The notes: generated by a model not told the origin, from the letters alone. 64,000 bases of DNA from Bradyrhizobium diazoefficiens USDA 110 (GCF_000011365.1 NC_004463.1:8728001-8792000); one strand, 5' to 3'. Counted from the first letter of the stretch, positions 7,749 through 17,570 are shown. A program made the numbers and translations.

Positions 7749-8996
7749 ATGACCGTCCACACCACCCCGACTGCCGCCGCCCAGACCGCCCTTCCAGCGG
7801 CCGCCCTGGAGGGCGTCCTGCCCGCCGCGCCGGTCCAGGCACGCCGGAAAAAGCTCAATTTTCGCAAGCTGTTGCTGATGGGAGCCGCAGCCGTCGCGCT
7901 GGCCGGCGCCAGCTGGTACGGCTACGACTACTGGACCGTCGGCCAGTACCTCGTCTCCACCGATGACGCCTATGTGAAGGCCGACAACACCACGATCGCG
8001 CCGAAGGTCAGCGGCTATCTCAACCGGGTCCTGGTCGCCGATAACGAGCATGTGAAGGCCGGTCAGGTGCTGGCCCGGATCGACGACCGCGACTTCCGCG
8101 TCGCGCTTGACCAGGCCAGGGCCGATGTGCAGGCGGCGAACGCGACGATCGCCAGCAAGGAAGCGCAGCTCGAGGTTCAGCAGGCGGTGATCAAGGCCGC
8201 GCGCGCCACGCTCGACGTCGACCAGGCCGCCCTCACCTTCGCCGCTCAGGACAACAAGCGCTACACCGATCTCGCCGCGACCGGCTCCGGCAGCGTGCAA
8301 AATGCGCAGCAGGCGCAATCGCGCATCGCCTCGGCACAGGCGACGCTCGAGCGCGACACCGCCAACCTCGCTTCGGCTCTCAAGCAGGTCGACCTGCTCA
8401 AGGCCGAGATCGTGCAGGCCAAGGCGGCGGCCGCGCGCGCGGAAGCCGTGCAGCACCAGGCCGAGCTGAACCTCGGCTACACCACCGTGATCTCGCCGAT
8501 CGACGGCGTCGTCGGCAACCGCTCCTTGCGCGTCGGCCAGTTCGTGCAGGCGGGAACGCAGCTGATGTCGATCGTGCCGACTGATGGCGCCTATGTCGTC
8601 GCCAATTTCAAGGAGACGCAGCTCACCCACGTGCAGGCGGGACAGGCCGTCGACATCGAGGTCGACATGTTCCCGGGCCAGATCGTGCACGGCCGCGTCG
8701 ATTCCATCGCACCCGCCAGCGGCCAGGAGTTCGCGCTGCTGCCGCCCGACAACGCCACCGGCAATTTCACCAAGGTGGTGCAGCGCATCCCGGTCAAGAT
8801 CGCGCTCGACGCCGCGCATGGCCCCGCGATTGCGCTCCGGCCCGGCATGTCCGTGATCCCGACCATTGCAACACGTTCGACCGCGCCGGCCGCGAATGCG
8901 GCCGCCGCGCCCAAAGCGAAGCTCGTCTCCGGAGGGTCGTGCCATGTCAAACAGCCTTTCAATTTCGACGCAAGCAGCACCGGCCGCGACGCCTGA
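7749..8996 (+). CDS. HlyD/EmrA family membrane fusion protein of a multidrug efflux pump
   Basis: A 415-residue periplasmic adaptor. A single membrane anchor lies around residues 40-58 (KLLLMGAAAVALAGASWYGY), followed by the hallmark lead STDDAYVKADNTTIAPKVSG, a coiled-coil hairpin, and the second lipoyl half TTVISPIDGVVGNRSLRVGQ. ATG 7749 is preceded by AGGGGAG and is preferred over an upstream in-frame start. The gene overlaps the following EmrB-type transporter by 53 bases in a different frame, so the last 17 or so residues are out-of-frame sequence of emrB and look like an unconserved tail. It links the inner-membrane pump to an outer-membrane channel encoded elsewhere. Confidence 0.9.
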   Translation: MTVHTTPTAAAQTALPAAALEGVLPAAPVQARRKKLNFRKLLLMGAAAVALAGASWYGYDYWTVGQYLVSTDDAYVKADNTTIAPKVSGYLNRVLVADNEHVKAGQVLARIDDRDFRVALDQARADVQAANATIASKEAQLEVQQAVIKAARATLDVDQAALTFAAQDNKRYTDLAATGSGSVQNAQQAQSRIASAQATLERDTANLASALKQVDLLKAEIVQAKAAAARAEAVQHQAELNLGYTTVISPIDGVVGNRSLRVGQFVQAGTQLMSIVPTDGAYVVANFKETQLTHVQAGQAVDIEVDMFPGQIVHGRVDSIAPASGQEFALLPPDNATGNFTKVVQRIPVKIALDAAHGPAIALRPGMSVIPTIATRSTAPAANAAAAPKAKLVSGGSCHVKQPFNFDASSTGRDA

Positions 8997-10557
8997 TCGC
9001 GCCGTCGCCGATCCCGCCCGCGCGAGCGCCGCGACCTGGATCGCCGTGCTCGCCGCCATGATCGGCTCGTTCATGGCGATCCTGAACATCCAGATCACCA
9101 ACGCCTCGCTGCTCAACATCGAGGGCGGCATCGGCACCGGCGCGGACAACGGCTCCTGGATCTCGACGTCGTATCTGATCGGCGAGATCATCGTGATCCC
9201 GCTGACCGACTATTTGAGCCGCGTGTTCTCGTTCCGCCGCTACATGCTGGCGAGCGCGTCGCTGTTCGCCGCCTTCTCCGTCGCCTGCGCCTTCACGCAC
9301 GATCTGCCGTCGATGATCGCGATGCGCGGCCTGCAAGGCTTTGCCGGCGGCGTGCTGATCCCGATGGCGTTCACGCTGGTGCTGACCAAGCTGCCGAAGC
9401 CGCAGCAGCCGGTGGGGCTCGCGATCTTTGCGCTGTCCGTGACCTTCGCCCCGGCGATCGGCCCGACCATCGGCGGCTATCTCACCGAAACCTACGGCTG
9501 GCGCACCATCTTCTTCGTCAACGTGATCCCGACCGCGGTGATGGTGGCGGCGCTCTATCTGACGCTGGAGAAGCAGAAGATGCAGCTCGGCCTCCTGAAG
9601 GAGGGCGACTGGGCCGGCATCTTCACCATGGCGATCGGACTGTCGGCGCTGCAAGCGGTGCTGGAGGAAGGCAACAAGGACGACTGGTTCTCCTCGCCCT
9701 TCATCGTCAAGCTCGCGGTGATCGCGGCCGTCAGCCTGACGCTGTTCGTCACGATCGAGCTCACGATCGAGAAGCCGCTGATCCGGCTGCGCCTCCTCGC
9801 TCAGCGCAATTTCGGCTTCGGCACGCTCGCGATGACCATGGTCGGCTTCGCGCTGTTCGGCTCGGTCTACATTCTGCCCGCCTATCTCGGCCAGGCGCAG
9901 GGCTATAACGCCGAGCAGATCGGCAACGTGCTGGCCTGGACCGGCCTGCCGCAGCTCGTGCTGATCCCGCTGATCCCGAAACTGATGCAGCGCTTCGACA
10001 CGCGCTACATCGCGATCACCGGACTTCTGATCTTCGCCTACAGCTGCTTCATGAACACGGCGATGTCGCCGGACTATGCCGGCGACCAGCTCTGGATCCC
10101 GAACATCGTGCGCGCCGTGGGGCAGGCGATGGTGCTGACGCCGCTGACCTCTGTGCTGACGGGCGGCATCGCACCGCAGGATGCGGCCGCAGCCTCCGGC
10201 ATCAGCAACATGTTCCGCAACCTCGGCGGCGCGATCGGCACGGCGACGCTTGCCACCATCATCACCAAGCGCGAGCAATTCCACTCCAACATCATCGGCC
10301 AGTCGGTCACGCTCGGCCGCGAGGAGGTCCGCAGCCGCATCGCGCAGATGACGGACTACTTCATCGCGCACGGCGTGCCCGACCCCCATGCCGCGCGCGA
10401 GCAGGCCATCATCGCGCTCGGCAAGACCGTGAAGCGCCAGGCGCTGGTGATGGGCTATTCCGACACCTTTGCGGTGATCGGCGCCGTGCTGGTGCTCGCC
10501 GCGATCGCGGTCCTGCTGACGCGGCGGGTGAAGGCGGCGGGTGGGCCGGCGCATTGA
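8944..10557 (+). CDS. MFS drug:H+ antiporter, DHA2 (EmrB/QacA) family
   Basis: A 537-residue, 14-helix major facilitator protein. Visible family marks are FMAILNIQITNASLLNI in helix 1, the NGSWISTSYLIGEIIVIPL region, and the motif C area FAPAIGPTIGGYLTETYGWR. ATG 8944 has GGAGGG at good spacing. Partner of the adaptor gene that it overlaps, and presumably controlled by the divergent TetR protein. It exports hydrophobic compounds by proton exchange; the actual substrate is unknown. Confidence 0.93.
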   Translation: MSNSLSISTQAAPAATPDRAVADPARASAATWIAVLAAMIGSFMAILNIQITNASLLNIEGGIGTGADNGSWISTSYLIGEIIVIPLTDYLSRVFSFRRYMLASASLFAAFSVACAFTHDLPSMIAMRGLQGFAGGVLIPMAFTLVLTKLPKPQQPVGLAIFALSVTFAPAIGPTIGGYLTETYGWRTIFFVNVIPTAVMVAALYLTLEKQKMQLGLLKEGDWAGIFTMAIGLSALQAVLEEGNKDDWFSSPFIVKLAVIAAVSLTLFVTIELTIEKPLIRLRLLAQRNFGFGTLAMTMVGFALFGSVYILPAYLGQAQGYNAEQIGNVLAWTGLPQLVLIPLIPKLMQRFDTRYIAITGLLIFAYSCFMNTAMSPDYAGDQLWIPNIVRAVGQAMVLTPLTSVLTGGIAPQDAAAASGISNMFRNLGGAIGTATLATIITKREQFHSNIIGQSVTLGREEVRSRIAQMTDYFIAHGVPDPHAAREQAIIALGKTVKRQALVMGYSDTFAVIGAVLVLAAIAVLLTRRVKAAGGPAH

Positions 10558-10575
10558 GCCGTTCCGTTGACGTCC

Positions 10576-11025
10576 TCAGTGCTCTGCCGTCAGATGCTGC
10601 GCGATCTCGTCGATCGGATGCCTGGTGAGATCCTTGTGGACCTCGGCGATGATGCGCGCCTTGACGTCGGCATGAAGGGCTTCGCGCAGATCGGCCAGCG
10701 TTCGCGGGGGGGCCACGACAACAAGCGCCTTCACGTCGCGCTCGCGAACGAGCTGTTGCATTGCGCCTGCCACGCGCCGCGCGAAGCGATGCTGCTCGAG
10801 ATGGTGCCAGTCGGCGGCCTCGACCGCGGTTCTCTGTCCCATTGGGCTATTCAAGCGGCCCGGACGATCGGTGCCCTGCTCACGCGTGGGCGGATTCTCA
10901 TCCTCGTGCACTTGCTCCATCTTCAGGCTTGGATGCAACGAATTGCCGTCGTTGCGCAGGAACAGGGCCTTGCGGCCGTCGCCAACAAACACGAGCGCGT
11001 TGTGAGGGATGTTCAGCAGCCTCAT
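10576..11025 (-). CDS. Host attachment protein (baeRF-like)
   Basis: A 149-residue cytosolic protein of the family annotated as 'protein required for attachment to host cells', related to the bacterial/archaeal eRF1-like (baeRF) fold. It starts with NALVFVGDGRKALFLRNDG, typical of the strand-loop nucleotide-binding-like N-terminus, and ends with DVKALVVVAPPRTLADLREAL and a final helix IDEIAQHL. ATG 11025 has GGAG seven bases upstream. Convergent with the efflux pump gene. The attachment role comes from one Agrobacterium study; biochemistry is unclear. Confidence 0.8.
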   Translation of the reverse strand: MRLLNIPHNALVFVGDGRKALFLRNDGNSLHPSLKMEQVHEDENPPTREQGTDRPGRLNSPMGQRTAVEAADWHHLEQHRFARRVAGAMQQLVRERDVKALVVVAPPRTLADLREALHADVKARIIAEVHKDLTRHPIDEIAQHLTAEH

Positions 11026-11267
11026 ATCGATGCTCCGGCGTTGCCAGCCGAACATTCAAACTCTCGTTTGCCGACGAGGTTAACTCAAATCAATGCGAGT
11101 CAGTCGCCGAAAAACGGTCCGCAATACTTACCGATGTCTGCATGCCCGAGCTCGCATCCTGGCCCCTGCGGCCGCGCTTCCGAATTTGAGACAAATCAAG
11201 GACAGGCTGTAAGCACCGATGGACGTTTGGCGCATTGAACGAGCTCTATCTCTGAAGGAGAGAGATC

Positions 11268-11795
11268 ATGGCAAACGAAACCAAGCTCCCCGTCACCAAG
11301 AAAACCAACGAACCCGCATTTGGCGGCGAAACGTGGCGACCGTTCGAGGCGCTCCGCAAGGAAGTCGATCGGCTGTTCGAGGATTTCGGCACTGACGATT
11401 TCTGGCGCCGCCCGTTCCGTTCGCTCGCCGGCTTCGAGCGCAATTTGGCACAGAAGCTCGTGAGCACACCGGCCGTCGATGTCACCGAAAGCGACAAGGC
11501 CTATGAGATCACGGCCGAATTGCCCGGAATGGACGAGAAGGACATCGAGGTGAACGTCGCCAATGACGGGCTCACCATCAAGGGCGAGAAGAAATTCGAG
11601 AGGGAGGAGAAGCAGAAGGACTATTACGTCTCCGAGCGACGCTATGGTTCCTTTGAACGCCACTTCGGCCTCCCCAAGGATGTCGAAGCCGACAAGATCG
11701 AAGCGTCGTTCAGAAACGGCGTGCTTAAAGTGACGCTGCCGAAGACGGCGGAAGCGCAGAAGCCCGCCAAGAAGATCGAGGTCAAGGCGGCCTGA
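11268..11795 (+). CDS. Hsp20 family small heat shock protein
   Basis: A 175-residue chaperone with a central alpha-crystallin domain at about residues 65-165. Recognisable strands are PAVDVTESDKAYEITAELPG, VANDGLTIKGEKK and SFERHFGLP, with the GVLKVTLPK signature. The acidic and basic N-terminus carries WRPFEALRKEVDRLFEDF. The C-terminal KIEV is close to the I-x-I/V anchor motif. GAAGGAGAG precedes ATG 11268. It holds unfolding proteins as an ATP-independent oligomer. No ROSE thermometer was confidently recognised in the 240 bases upstream. Confidence 0.93.
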   Translation: MANETKLPVTKKTNEPAFGGETWRPFEALRKEVDRLFEDFGTDDFWRRPFRSLAGFERNLAQKLVSTPAVDVTESDKAYEITAELPGMDEKDIEVNVANDGLTIKGEKKFEREEKQKDYYVSERRYGSFERHFGLPKDVEADKIEASFRNGVLKVTLPKTAEAQKPAKKIEVKAA

Positions 11796-11810
11796 CCCCC
11801 AGGCATCGGC

Positions 11811-11839
11811 GCGAGGCCGCCAAGGCGCAGCGGCCTCGC
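11811..11839. terminator. Perfect 10-bp stem-loop between convergent genes
   Basis: GCGAGGCCGC and GCGGCCTCGC flank a nine-base loop. It lies between the Hsp20 stop and the esterase stop, so it could end both transcripts. There is no T-run, so classical Rho-independent action is uncertain. Confidence 0.6.
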
Positions 11840-11855
11840 GGGATTTGCGCTGATC

Positions 11856-13517
11856 TCACTGCGCGCAGAAATAGCTCGACGCCTCCGTCACCGCACCCGC
11901 CTTGTAATGCGGCCAGGCCGGCCAGCGGCACAGCGGCAGCGCCCGCGTCACCGCGAACAACGGCCCTTCGACCTTTTGCTCGGTGACCTCCAGGTCGCCG
12001 GGCGCCTTGCCGTTCTCGACCCAGTCGACCAGCACGCTCAGCATGTCGACATTGGCCGGCGCGCCGGAACCGACATGGTCGACGCCAGGCGCGGTGTAGA
12101 GCCTTGCGAACAACTCCGTCGTCGCCGAGCCCATCAGGCGCTCGACGCTTTCGAAATAGCGGATGCCGGCATAGGGATTCTGCGCATAATCGGCCATGTG
12201 CTCGAGCATGATCAGCCGGCCGCCGTGGGCGCGGAAGCGGCTGAGATCGGGGTCGGTCGAGTCCATCAGGCTGGAGACCTCAAGCAACCGCGCCTTGTGC
12301 GCCTCCGGCTTGTAGGTCGTGACGTCGAGATTGGGATCTCGCGCGAACACATACCGGATGCCGCCGGCGCCGTAGATCCAGGCGATGCCGTTGTTGGGCG
12401 CGGGCGGCTGCGCCGGTGGCGCGGTGCCGAGCCACCACGCGACCCAGCCGCCGGTCGGACCGGCCGCCGGCGTGTCCTCACCCGACACGCCCCAGCCCGG
12501 ATAGTCGTCGAGGCCGTTGGCGAGCGCGAACGGGAATTTGTAGGTCGCATGCAGCGTGTTGACCGCCTTGATCTGCGCATCGGTGAGACACTGATCGCCG
12601 CTCTTGCCGGCCTCACAGCGCAGCGTCTCGACCTTGAACGCCGCCTTACAGGATACGGGATCCTGCACCAGCGCATCGACGGAACCGTCGGCCTTGTCGC
12701 ACGCCGCGCGCACGGCATCGCCGACGAGCTTGACTTGCGCCGGGTTGATCCAGCCGTCGCCCATGGTCACGAGGCCCGAACGCGTGCCGGCATGCTGGAG
12801 GCCGACCCAGTTGATGACAGGCACGCGGGCAAAGATCCCGTCGAAATCATCGGGGTAGCGCTGCGCCATGGTGAGGCCTTCGCGACCGCCCTCGGACGAG
12901 CCCATGAAGTACATCTTCTCGGGCGTCCTGCCGTAGGCGCGCTGCATCAGCGCGACGGCAACGTCGCGAACCTTTTTGTAGGCACGATGGGCGAAGTTCT
13001 CGAAGGCTTCGTCGTTGAGCGCGAACACCTGCGGCGGCTCGCCCGGCCTGGACTCATGGCCGGAATCGGTACCGTAGGTGACGAAGCCGCGCGCGAGCGG
13101 CGAGGGCTTGTCGAACGGATAGGCGGGCGGCAGCGAAAGGCCGGTGATCAGCACGCCGTTGAAGCCGCCGCCGCCATATTGCACTGAGCGGCCGTTCCAT
13201 TCGACCGGCAGGTTGACCTGAAACTTGATCGGCGGCGCCTTGGGATCGACGGGATCGATATGGCCGAGCACCTTGCAGAAGCCGGGATTGGCCGGCGTGA
13301 TGCGCCCCGATGGTGTCGGGCCGCGCTCCGCAACAGCGAGTTGCGACGGCGCCTGCAACGTCGCAGAATCGATCTTCCCGGCATCGACGCCGCCGACGAG
13401 CCCCTTGCAGACCGTGTCGGCATCCTCCACCAGCGTCACCGCCGACGCGCCGCTCGCGCCCATCGCCGCCGCCGCGCCCACGAGCCATGCGCACAGCTTC
13501 GCTCTCTTTCGCGTCAT
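11856..13517 (-). CDS. Tannase/feruloyl esterase family secreted hydrolase
   Basis: A 553-residue alpha/beta hydrolase. A signal peptide covers the first 25 residues or so (CAWLVGAAAAMGASGASA). The nucleophile elbow is GSSEGGREGLTMAQRYP and the family block AFENFAHRAYKKVRDVA is clear. Several cysteines fit the disulfides of the tannase family. Likely periplasmic or secreted, cleaving ester links of plant phenolics such as gallate or ferulate. An upstream extension to 13583 is open, but ATG 13517 gives the canonical signal peptide and has GGTGGA upstream. It stands alone next to a GntP-type carboxylate permease. Confidence 0.87.
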   Translation of the reverse strand: MTRKRAKLCAWLVGAAAAMGASGASAVTLVEDADTVCKGLVGGVDAGKIDSATLQAPSQLAVAERGPTPSGRITPANPGFCKVLGHIDPVDPKAPPIKFQVNLPVEWNGRSVQYGGGGFNGVLITGLSLPPAYPFDKPSPLARGFVTYGTDSGHESRPGEPPQVFALNDEAFENFAHRAYKKVRDVAVALMQRAYGRTPEKMYFMGSSEGGREGLTMAQRYPDDFDGIFARVPVINWVGLQHAGTRSGLVTMGDGWINPAQVKLVGDAVRAACDKADGSVDALVQDPVSCKAAFKVETLRCEAGKSGDQCLTDAQIKAVNTLHATYKFPFALANGLDDYPGWGVSGEDTPAAGPTGGWVAWWLGTAPPAQPPAPNNGIAWIYGAGGIRYVFARDPNLDVTTYKPEAHKARLLEVSSLMDSTDPDLSRFRAHGGRLIMLEHMADYAQNPYAGIRYFESVERLMGSATTELFARLYTAPGVDHVGSGAPANVDMLSVLVDWVENGKAPGDLEVTEQKVEGPLFAVTRALPLCRWPAWPHYKAGAVTEASSYFCAQ

Positions 13518-13615
13518 CGTTTCCACCCGGTGTTCGCTGTTTGTTGGATTTGGCCAGTTGGCCGCATTGAATGCAACCTTCAACGTTCCGTCAATCGCTC
13601 ACGTTCGCATTTTGA

Positions 13616-15070
13616 TCAGAACGATCCGAACGCGCTGCCCAGCGCGATCACGGCGACCAGCGCCAGCAGCGACGTCACGATGCCGACCATGACGATGTCG
13701 AAATAGCTGTCACGGTGCGTCAGGCCGCAGATCGCGAGCAGGCTGACCACCGCGCCATTGTGTGGCAGGATGTCCAGCGTCCCCGAGCCGATCACCGCGA
13801 CTCGATGCATCAGCGAGAGCTCGATCCCGGTGCGTGCGGCGAGTTCGACATAGGTCGGGCCGAGCGCTTCGAGCGCGATGGTCAGCCCGCCCGATGCCGA
13901 ACCGGTCAGCGCGGCCAGGATGTTGGTCGCGACGGCGAGCGAGACCAGCGGACCACCTTCGATCGCGAGCACCCAGTCGCGCACGATCGTGAACGCCGGC
14001 AGCGAGGCGACGACGGCACCGAATCCGACGAGGCTGGCGACACTGAACGCAGGCAGCACCGACGCATTGGCCCCGGCGTCCATGGTCCGGCGAAGCGCCG
14101 GCAGGCGGGCACGGTTGAGTGCGATGGTGGTGACGATGGCCGCCGCCAGCGCCACCGCGACCGACCACACGCCCGCGACGGCCGCGAGCGACGTTTCGCC
14201 AAAACGCTGCTCGGCGAGATAGCTGACATCGAGCCGCGGCAGCACCACCAGCGACATCACCAGATTCACGGTGACGACGACGACCAGCGGCGCGATGGCG
14301 TTCAGCACAGGCGAAGGCCGGTCGCTGCGATGACCGTGTTGTAGTTCAGCCGGATCGAACTCGCGCGCGGTCGTTGCGCGCTCGCGCACGAGTTCGTCGG
14401 CGGCGGCCTGCTCGATCAAGCCGTCGGCATCGTCGCCATAGCCTTCTCCGGCGCGGCGGGCTGCTGCCTCGGCGCGATGCAGCCACCACAACCCCGCGCC
14501 GAGCATGATGAGGGAGGCGGTGATGCCGAGGCCCGGTGCGGCGAACGGCGTCGTCCCGAAGAACGGCATCGGGATCGCATTCTGGATCGACGGCGTGCCT
14601 GGCAGGGCCGACATCGTGAAGGTCGACGTTCCCAGCACGATCGCGGCCGGGATCAGGCGGCGCGGGATCGAAGCCGCGCGAAACAGCGAACGGGCCATGG
14701 GAACGATGACGAAGAACGCGACGAACAGGCTGACGCCGCCATAGGTGACCAGCGCGCCGGCGAGAACGACCGCCAGGATCACGCGCCGCTCGCCAAGGCG
14801 CTCCGCCATGAAGCCGGCGACCGACGTCACCGCGCCGCTGTCATCCATCAACTTGCCGAAGACGGCACCAAGCAGAAAGATCGGGAAGAACTGCGCCAGA
14901 AATCCCGCAGCATTCACCATGAAGACTTGCGTCAGGTTCGCAAGCAACGGTTCGCCGCCGAACAGGGCAGCAACGAGTGCCGCGAACGGCGCGAGCAGAA
15001 GCACGCTCCAGCCGCGAAAGGCAAACAGGACAAGCAGGCCGAGCCCGACGAGGAGGCCGAGGAGACCCAT
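13616..15070 (-). CDS. GntP family (gluconate/carboxylate:H+) permease
   Basis: A 484-residue polytopic membrane protein with the GntP layout: helices at the N-terminus (LLGLLVGLGLLVLFAFRGW), the block FFPIFLLGAVFGKLMDDSGA, GGVSLFVAFFVIVP, and STFTMSALPGTPSIQNAIP, a family signature. It contains a charged cytosolic loop around residues 205-255. ATG 15070 lies three bases past the stop of the patatin gene, so the two are co-transcribed. Substrate probably a hydroxy- or keto-acid. The unusual partner gives no direct clue. Confidence 0.88.
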   Translation of the reverse strand: MGLLGLLVGLGLLVLFAFRGWSVLLLAPFAALVAALFGGEPLLANLTQVFMVNAAGFLAQFFPIFLLGAVFGKLMDDSGAVTSVAGFMAERLGERRVILAVVLAGALVTYGGVSLFVAFFVIVPMARSLFRAASIPRRLIPAAIVLGTSTFTMSALPGTPSIQNAIPMPFFGTTPFAAPGLGITASLIMLGAGLWWLHRAEAAARRAGEGYGDDADGLIEQAAADELVRERATTAREFDPAELQHGHRSDRPSPVLNAIAPLVVVVTVNLVMSLVVLPRLDVSYLAEQRFGETSLAAVAGVWSVAVALAAAIVTTIALNRARLPALRRTMDAGANASVLPAFSVASLVGFGAVVASLPAFTIVRDWVLAIEGGPLVSLAVATNILAALTGSASGGLTIALEALGPTYVELAARTGIELSLMHRVAVIGSGTLDILPHNGAVVSLLAICGLTHRDSYFDIVMVGIVTSLLALVAVIALGSAFGSF

Positions 15071-15073
15071 GTC

Positions 15074-16093
15074 TCAGCACTCCGTCAGGAGGACGTCGAG
15101 ATCGGCGGTCGATTGCCGGCCGATGTCGGCCCCATGCTCGGCGAGAAACGCGTCCGCGGCCATGCGCCCTTCGGCGCGCAGCATCGAGACGAATTCCCAT
15201 TCCGCGTTGAGTTTCGACGACGCGCCGAACTTCGTCAGCATGTCGCTCTTGATCCGGTGCGTCCGCATCTTCGCCCAGCGCGCGCCTTCGCCGCTGCCGG
15301 GGTCGGCCGCCTGGCGCAGCAGCGCGATCATCCGCAGTTCCTTCATCAGCGGCGAGTTGAACGAGATTTCGTTCAGCCTGTTGAGGATTTCCGCCGCTGT
15401 CCGCGGTTCCTCCGGCCGCTCGGTCGGATTGATCTGGACGAGGATGGTGTCGTGCGCGTCGCTCTCGCGAACCAGCGGCGTGATTGTCGGATTGCCGGCG
15501 AAGCCGCCGTCCCAATACGGCTCGCCGTCGATCTCGATGGCACGGAACATGGTCGGCAGGCAGGCCGATGCCAGCAGCACATCCGCCGTGATCTCCGCGT
15601 TGCGGAAGATGCGGCCGCGTCCGGTGCGCACCCGCGTCGCGGTGATGAACAGCTGGATCGGCGAACGCACGAGGCGTTCGAAATCGATGCTCTCGGCCAG
15701 CACCGCGCGCAGCGGATTGTAGCCGGTTGGATTGAGGTCGTAGGGCGACAGCACGCGCGACATCAGATCGGTGAGGATGTAGAAGGGCGACGTATCGAGG
15801 GTCCAGCGTCCCATCAGCCGGTCGAGCGGCGAGCGTTGCAGCGGACTGAAGGCAGCGGCCCTGGAGACGCGGCGCCAGTATTGTTCGAGCGCCTCGCGCG
15901 CGCCCTCGGCGCCGCCGGCCGTCCAGCCATCCGCCAGCACCGCCGCATTCATCGCGCCTGCGGAGGTTCCGGAGATCGCGGCGATCGTGAGCCATCTCTC
16001 TTCCAGCAGGCGGTCGAGCACGCCCCAAGCGAAGGCGCCGTGCGAACCGCCGCCCTGAAGCGCGAGATCAATCAGTACGGCGTCCCGTTCCAT
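15074..16093 (-). CDS. Patatin-like phospholipase family protein
   Basis: A 339-residue serine acyl hydrolase. The oxyanion-hole motif LALQGGGSHGAFAWG is at the N-terminus, the nucleophile is in GTSAGAMNA (about residue 45) and the catalytic aspartate in YWDGGFAGNP (about 185). A C-terminal extension of about 100 residues is typical of the RssA-like bacterial group, which lacks a signal peptide. ATG 16093 and GTG 16102 are both possible; neither has a strong ribosome-binding site. First gene of an operon with the GntP permease. Lipid substrate unknown. Confidence 0.88.
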   Translation of the reverse strand: MERDAVLIDLALQGGGSHGAFAWGVLDRLLEERWLTIAAISGTSAGAMNAAVLADGWTAGGAEGAREALEQYWRRVSRAAAFSPLQRSPLDRLMGRWTLDTSPFYILTDLMSRVLSPYDLNPTGYNPLRAVLAESIDFERLVRSPIQLFITATRVRTGRGRIFRNAEITADVLLASACLPTMFRAIEIDGEPYWDGGFAGNPTITPLVRESDAHDTILVQINPTERPEEPRTAAEILNRLNEISFNSPLMKELRMIALLRQAADPGSGEGARWAKMRTHRIKSDMLTKFGASSKLNAEWEFVSMLRAEGRMAADAFLAEHGADIGRQSTADLDVLLTEC

Positions 16094-16204
16094 GGCGGAC
16101 ACTCACGCAACTGAAGCTCAAATTCGACGCGATTCTTGACCACGTCGAATTCGAGCGCAGTGTGAGAGCAGTTGCCAAAAGATGCAACCGGAACGTGGGG
16201 CCGT

Positions 16205-17449
16205 TTAGTGCTCGAATACCAGCCTTGCGCCGACCGTGCCGTCGAGAGCGCGGATCTGCTGGAGCAATTCGCCCGAATCCTGGCCGCCGAGATCGGCATC
16301 GAGCACGACGTAGCCGAGGTCGCCGGCGGTCTCCAGATATTGCGCCGCGATGTTGATGTCGCGCTGGAGGAAGACCTCGTTGAGCCGCCGCAGCATGCCC
16401 GGCACGTTGCGATGGACATGGCTGAAGCGCGCGCCGGAGGGACGCAGATGCAACTGCACCTCCGGGAAGTTCACCGCACCCATGGTCGAGCCGGTGATGA
16501 AATAGTCGACCAGCTTGCGCGCGACCTCGCCGCCGATGCGCTCCTGCGCCTCCTCGGTCGAGCCGCCGATATGCGGGGTAAGGATGACGTTGCCGAGGCC
16601 CTGCACCGGGCTCTTGAAACGATCGGAATTCGACGACGGCTCGACCGGAAACACGTCGATGGCGGCACCGGCGATGTGACCGTCGCGCAAGGCGCGCGCC
16701 AGCGCATCGAGATCGACCACGGTGCCGCGGCTGTTGTTGATCAGGAAGGAGCCCGGCTTCATCGCCCGCAGCTCCTTCTCGCCGATCATGCCTGATGTCT
16801 CCGGCGTCTCCGGCACGTGCAGGCTGACGACGTCGCTCTGCGCCAGCAGCTCCTCGAGCTTCTCGACCGGCTCGGTGTTGCCGTGGCGGAGCTTGTCGGT
16901 GCGGTCGTAATAGATCACCCGCATGCCCATGGCCTCGGCCAGGGTCGAGAGCTGCGAGCCGATATTGCCGTAGCCGATGATGCCGAGGGTGCGGCCGCGG
17001 ACCTCGCGGCTGCCGGTCGCGGACTTGTCCCAGCCGCCGTCATGGGCCGAGACCGAGCGCGGGAAAATCTGCCGCAGCAGCATCACGATCTCGCCGATCA
17101 CGAGTTCGGCGACGCTGCGCGTGTTGGAGAACGGGGCGTTGAAGACGGGAATACCGCGCTTGCGCGCCGCCAGCAGATCGACCTGGTTGGTGCCGACGCT
17201 GAAGCAGCCGACCGCAAGGAGCTGATCGGCGGCCGCCAGCACGTCGTCGGTAATCTGGGTGCGCGAGCGGATGCCGAGCAACGACACGCCCTTGAGCGCC
17301 TGGCGCAGCGCCTCGCCGTCCAGCGCCTTGGTCAGCCGCTCGACATTGGCAAAGCCCGCGCTCCGGAACAGGTCCACGGCACTGTCATTGACGCCTTCGA
17401 GCAGCAGCGCCTTCGCGCTCCGCTCAGGGCTTTGGCCTGGGGCTGGCAT
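16205..17449 (-). CDS. serA: D-3-phosphoglycerate dehydrogenase
   Basis: Catalyses the first step of serine biosynthesis, NAD-dependent oxidation of 3-phosphoglycerate. The 414-residue length matches the E. coli type (410) rather than the 530-residue type with an extra domain. Visible are the Rossmann motif LGIIGYGNIGSQLSTLAEAM, substrate/catalytic Arg in NNSRGTVVD, Glu in DVFPVEP and His in LTPHIGGSTEEAQ, and a C-terminal ACT domain from about residue 340 (HRNVPGMLRRLNEVF) for serine feedback. ATG 17449 has AGGAGA at ideal spacing; longer upstream starts are unlikely. It stands alone, divergent from none of its neighbours. Confidence 0.92.
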   Translation of the reverse strand: MPAPGQSPERSAKALLLEGVNDSAVDLFRSAGFANVERLTKALDGEALRQALKGVSLLGIRSRTQITDDVLAAADQLLAVGCFSVGTNQVDLLAARKRGIPVFNAPFSNTRSVAELVIGEIVMLLRQIFPRSVSAHDGGWDKSATGSREVRGRTLGIIGYGNIGSQLSTLAEAMGMRVIYYDRTDKLRHGNTEPVEKLEELLAQSDVVSLHVPETPETSGMIGEKELRAMKPGSFLINNSRGTVVDLDALARALRDGHIAGAAIDVFPVEPSSNSDRFKSPVQGLGNVILTPHIGGSTEEAQERIGGEVARKLVDYFITGSTMGAVNFPEVQLHLRPSGARFSHVHRNVPGMLRRLNEVFLQRDINIAAQYLETAGDLGYVVLDADLGGQDSGELLQQIRALDGTVGARLVFEH

Positions 17450-17570
17450 AGAATCTCCTAAAATCGCGGCTTTGCCGCAGCTCATAAACCGCGGACGGTG
17501 CACAGCACAATAGGGGTTGGATACGGGGAGAAGATGGCGGGAGCGCGAGAGGCAATTTCGCTACCAGCCC

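Noticed and set aside
8959..10554. 531-codon minus-strand frame opposite the MFS pump
   Set aside because: Composition is Arg/His/Asp-rich with no hydrophobic core; typical mirror of a high-GC gene.
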